From Methanococcoides methylutens (GTDB lineage Archaea > Halobacteriota > Methanosarcinia > Methanosarcinales > Methanosarcinaceae): a stretch of 64,000 nucleotides of DNA. How positions within the stretch are numbered: the first letter of the stretch is position 1; every line of letters starts with the position of its first letter. The notes under the pieces were generated by a model. That model worked only from the letters and a program-made list of their open reading frames with translations, was not told where the DNA came from and ran no database searches. Both the position numbers and the translations under genes were made by a program. Where the stretch lies: NCBI RefSeq assembly GCF_000765475.1, contig NZ_JRHO01000014.1:575687-639686 (forward strand). Direction: 5' to 3'. This document shows positions 62,090 through 64,000 of this stretch, one piece after another.

Positions 62090-63301
62090 ATGGCTAACAC
62101 TGAAAGAAAAACAGACATGGACCAAAGTGAAGAAGACATTACAGTACTTTCACTCCCGGGCCTTACCATTGACCTGAAGCATCAGAACGGATTCCTACAA
62201 CTGGAAGCAAAAGGCCATTTGCGTGGTGTTTGTTCCCCTTTCCTGAAAAAATTCAATTCTACCCTTGAAGCGGAAAAACCAGCCCTTGTTGAAAAAGACA
62301 GGGTTATAGCATCAACATGGTTACCACCAATACCGGGCAAGGTCTTCAATAGGCTCCTCTATGCCGAAACACAGATAGCGCTTGGAAAGTATATTCCAGA
62401 AACGGTGTCCTTTGAAATAACAAGACAGTGCAGATGTAAATGTGACCATTGTGTGATCAGCGGCGGTGAAGGCGACCTTGATGTCGATACTGTAAAACGG
62501 ACAATCGATGAAGCCCTTGACATGGGAGCCGTTGTCATCACCTTTACCGAAGGAGACCCTCTTCTTCGAGAAGATATATTCGAACTTATTGATTACGTCG
62601 ACAAGGACCGTGCCATTGTCAACATGTATACACCTGGCACAGATATGACACAGGAAGTTGCTGAGAGACTAAAGGAGGTCGGACTTCACAACCTTCTGGT
62701 AAGCATATATTCCACTGTTCCCGAAGAACATGATGATGTGCGAAAGCTGGAAGGCGCTTTTGAAAAAGCGACCAATGCCATCAGATATGGACTTGACGCA
62801 GGGCTTCTTGTTACAATGTGCACCCATGTTTCCCCGAAGAACATTGAAAAACTGACATCCATGTACCAGTTCGCAAAAGAACTCGGAGTGCATGAGTTCT
62901 CATTATGGGAATCCGTACCAAAGAAACCTGAAGACCCCATCATAACAGACGAGGACCGGGAAGTCATAATGGAAATGTACCGCAGGATAAATGCTACCGA
63001 GGACGGACCCAGAATATTCGCAAACACATACTTTGAAGGCGAGATGTTGGGATGTATGGCCGGCCAGCGCTGGTTACATGTGTGCGTTGAAGGATCAGTA
63101 AAACCCTGCCCCTACATACCATTCAGTTTCGGGAATATCAAAACAGATAACCTCAGGACGATCTGGAGCAGGATACGCAAGGTCAGTGACTTTAAAGGAG
63201 AGCGACACTCCTGCCTGATGCAGGAGAAGGACTACCTGAAACTTGTATCGAAGATACCTGAAGATGCCGGAACACCATACGACTTCGATCTTATCAGGTA
63301 A
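62090..63301 (+). CDS. Radical SAM protein with SPASM-like C-terminus
   Basis: A 403-residue radical SAM enzyme. The cluster motif is CRCKCDHC (CX3CX2C) within TRQCRCKCDHCVISGGEGDL near residue 113. The C-terminal GCMAGQRWLHVCVEGSVKPC with a later HSC supplies cysteines for at least one auxiliary cluster. An N-terminal stretch of about 100 residues lacks known motifs. The substrate cannot be told; relatives modify peptides or cofactors. It is 68 bases upstream of trpS. Confidence 0.8.
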   Translation: MANTERKTDMDQSEEDITVLSLPGLTIDLKHQNGFLQLEAKGHLRGVCSPFLKKFNSTLEAEKPALVEKDRVIASTWLPPIPGKVFNRLLYAETQIALGKYIPETVSFEITRQCRCKCDHCVISGGEGDLDVDTVKRTIDEALDMGAVVITFTEGDPLLREDIFELIDYVDKDRAIVNMYTPGTDMTQEVAERLKEVGLHNLLVSIYSTVPEEHDDVRKLEGAFEKATNAIRYGLDAGLLVTMCTHVSPKNIEKLTSMYQFAKELGVHEFSLWESVPKKPEDPIITDEDREVIMEMYRRINATEDGPRIFANTYFEGEMLGCMAGQRWLHVCVEGSVKPCPYIPFSFGNIKTDNLRTIWSRIRKVSDFKGERHSCLMQEKDYLKLVSKIPEDAGTPYDFDLIR

Positions 63302-63369
63302 CCGATATATACGTTCAGCTATTCAAGGATAATAACAAAATCTTAAGCGGAATTTGACAGAGGCAGCAC

Positions 63370-64000
63370 ATGAATATGAAACTTGATCCATGGGGTTCAG
63401 TCAATATTGACGATTACTCAAAATTGTTCGATGAATTCGGAATCCTTCCATTTGAGGACATTTGCTCTGAACTCCCTGACCCACACAGGTACATGCGCAG
63501 GAAGATAATCTTCGGCCACAGGAGCTATGACCTGATAACAGATGCAATGAAGAACAAGGACCCTTTTTCGGTCATGAGCGGTTTCATGCCCACCGGAGGC
63601 GGCCATCTCGGACACAAAATGGTCATGGAAGAGATCATCTGGCACCAGAAAATGGGAGGTGATGCTTTTGTAGGCATCGCAGACAGGGAAGCCTATTCAG
63701 TAAGAGGTGTTTCATGGGAAAAATGCCGTCAGATCGGAATTGAAGATTACATCGTAAGCCTGATAGCCCTTGGTTTTGAGCCAAACGGTCACATTTACTT
63801 CCAGTCAGAATCCGAAAATGTCAAGGAACTTACCTTCGAACTCGGTTCAAAAACGAACTTCTCCGAGCTAAGTGCCATCTATGGATTTAGCGGAGAGACA
63901 AGCGTGTCGCACATGACAAGCACCCTTTCCCAGAGTGCGGATATACTCCAGCCACAACTTTCAGAGTATGGCGGGCCAAAACCTACGGTAATCCCAGTAG
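63370..64000 (+). CDS. trpS: Tryptophanyl-tRNA synthetase, archaeal type, 3' end cut by window
   Basis: Class I synthetase for tRNA-Trp; 210 codons visible. The archaeal/eukaryotic N-terminus is followed by the HIGH-type motif [12 protein letters not shown] near residue 78. The frame runs to the window end without a stop, and the KMSKS region lies outside. GAGG is 6 bases before ATG 63370; a second ATG at 63376 is possible. Confidence 0.92.
   Translation, partial: MNMKLDPWGSVNIDDYSKLFDEFGILPFEDICSELPDPHRYMRRKIIFGHRSYDLITDAMKNKDPFSVMSGFMPTGGGHLGHKMVMEEIIWHQKMGGDAFVGIADREAYSVRGVSWEKCRQIGIEDYIVSLIALGFEPNGHIYFQSESENVKELTFELGSKTNFSELSAIYGFSGETSVSHMTSTLSQSADILQPQLSEYGGPKPTVIPV

Overview
This is archaeal chromosome from a methylotrophic methanogen of the Methanosarcinaceae. 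The sequence shows trimethylamine and dimethylamine methyltransferases interrupted in frame by UAG (pyrrolysine), the corrinoid-protein activase RamA, an Rnf complex preceded by a heptaheme cytochrome c (MmcA arrangement), CofD for coenzyme F420, an archaeal histone, and archaeal replication and translation genes. Gene content and moderate GC suggest Methanococcoides or a close methylotrophic relative; the genus is inference.

Layout. 1-14.3 kb: housekeeping (tRNA methylthiotransferase, class II fructose bisphosphatase, KEOPS Cgi121, threonine synthase, LeuRS), three winged-helix or regulator-like proteins, a phosphodiesterase, an RPA/partner pair and a cation/proton antiporter with a TrkA tail. 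14.3-24.3 kb: methylamine region on the minus strand in the order mttB, mttC, mttP, two small genes, mtbC, mtbB, followed upstream by ramA and two small Cys-rich genes. 24.3-28.5 kb: a second RPA/partner pair, histone, small membrane protein, RfcS. 28.6-36.9 kb: the Rnf operon (orf133, mmcA, rnfC-D-G-E-A-B, DUF4870) with a divergent apbE. 37-47.2 kb: RNA and information processing (ThpR, DacZ, pelota, Rqc2, PriS-Gins51, L44e-S27e-aIF2alpha-Nop10-PAC2, EndoQ). 47.3-56.8 kb: tRNA-Ser with a D-arm insertion, a RimK-type ligase, a chagasin-like lipoprotein, AlkD-like protein, an exported protein plus FtsX-type permease, a tandem repeat that looks like two small-RNA genes, CofD, HD phosphohydrolase, LpdD-like plus UbiX, tRNA-Pro. 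57-64 kb: MoaD-like protein, paired fluoride channels, YhbY, RAD55-like ATPase, MoaB, L10e, aIF2beta with TRAM, radical SAM protein and the start of TrpRS.

How it works together. MttB and MtbB move methyl groups from tri- and dimethylamine onto the corrinoid proteins MttC and MtbC, MttP probably imports the amine, and RamA reactivates oxidised corrinoid. Rnf with MmcA couples ferredoxin oxidation to ion pumping, and ApbE probably attaches FMN to Rnf subunits.

Most worth a second look: two tandem 195-bp units at 53.0-53.4 kb, each with a TATA box, a 9-bp stem with a C-rich loop and a T-run (candidate duplicated small RNA); an apparent ACG start codon for mtbC; an unlisted 52-residue membrane protein and a structured leader inside the methylamine operon; a 33-nt insertion in the D-arm of tRNA-Ser(CGA); an EF-hand-like loop in MmcA; and a promoter motif shared by ramA and a neighbouring small gene.
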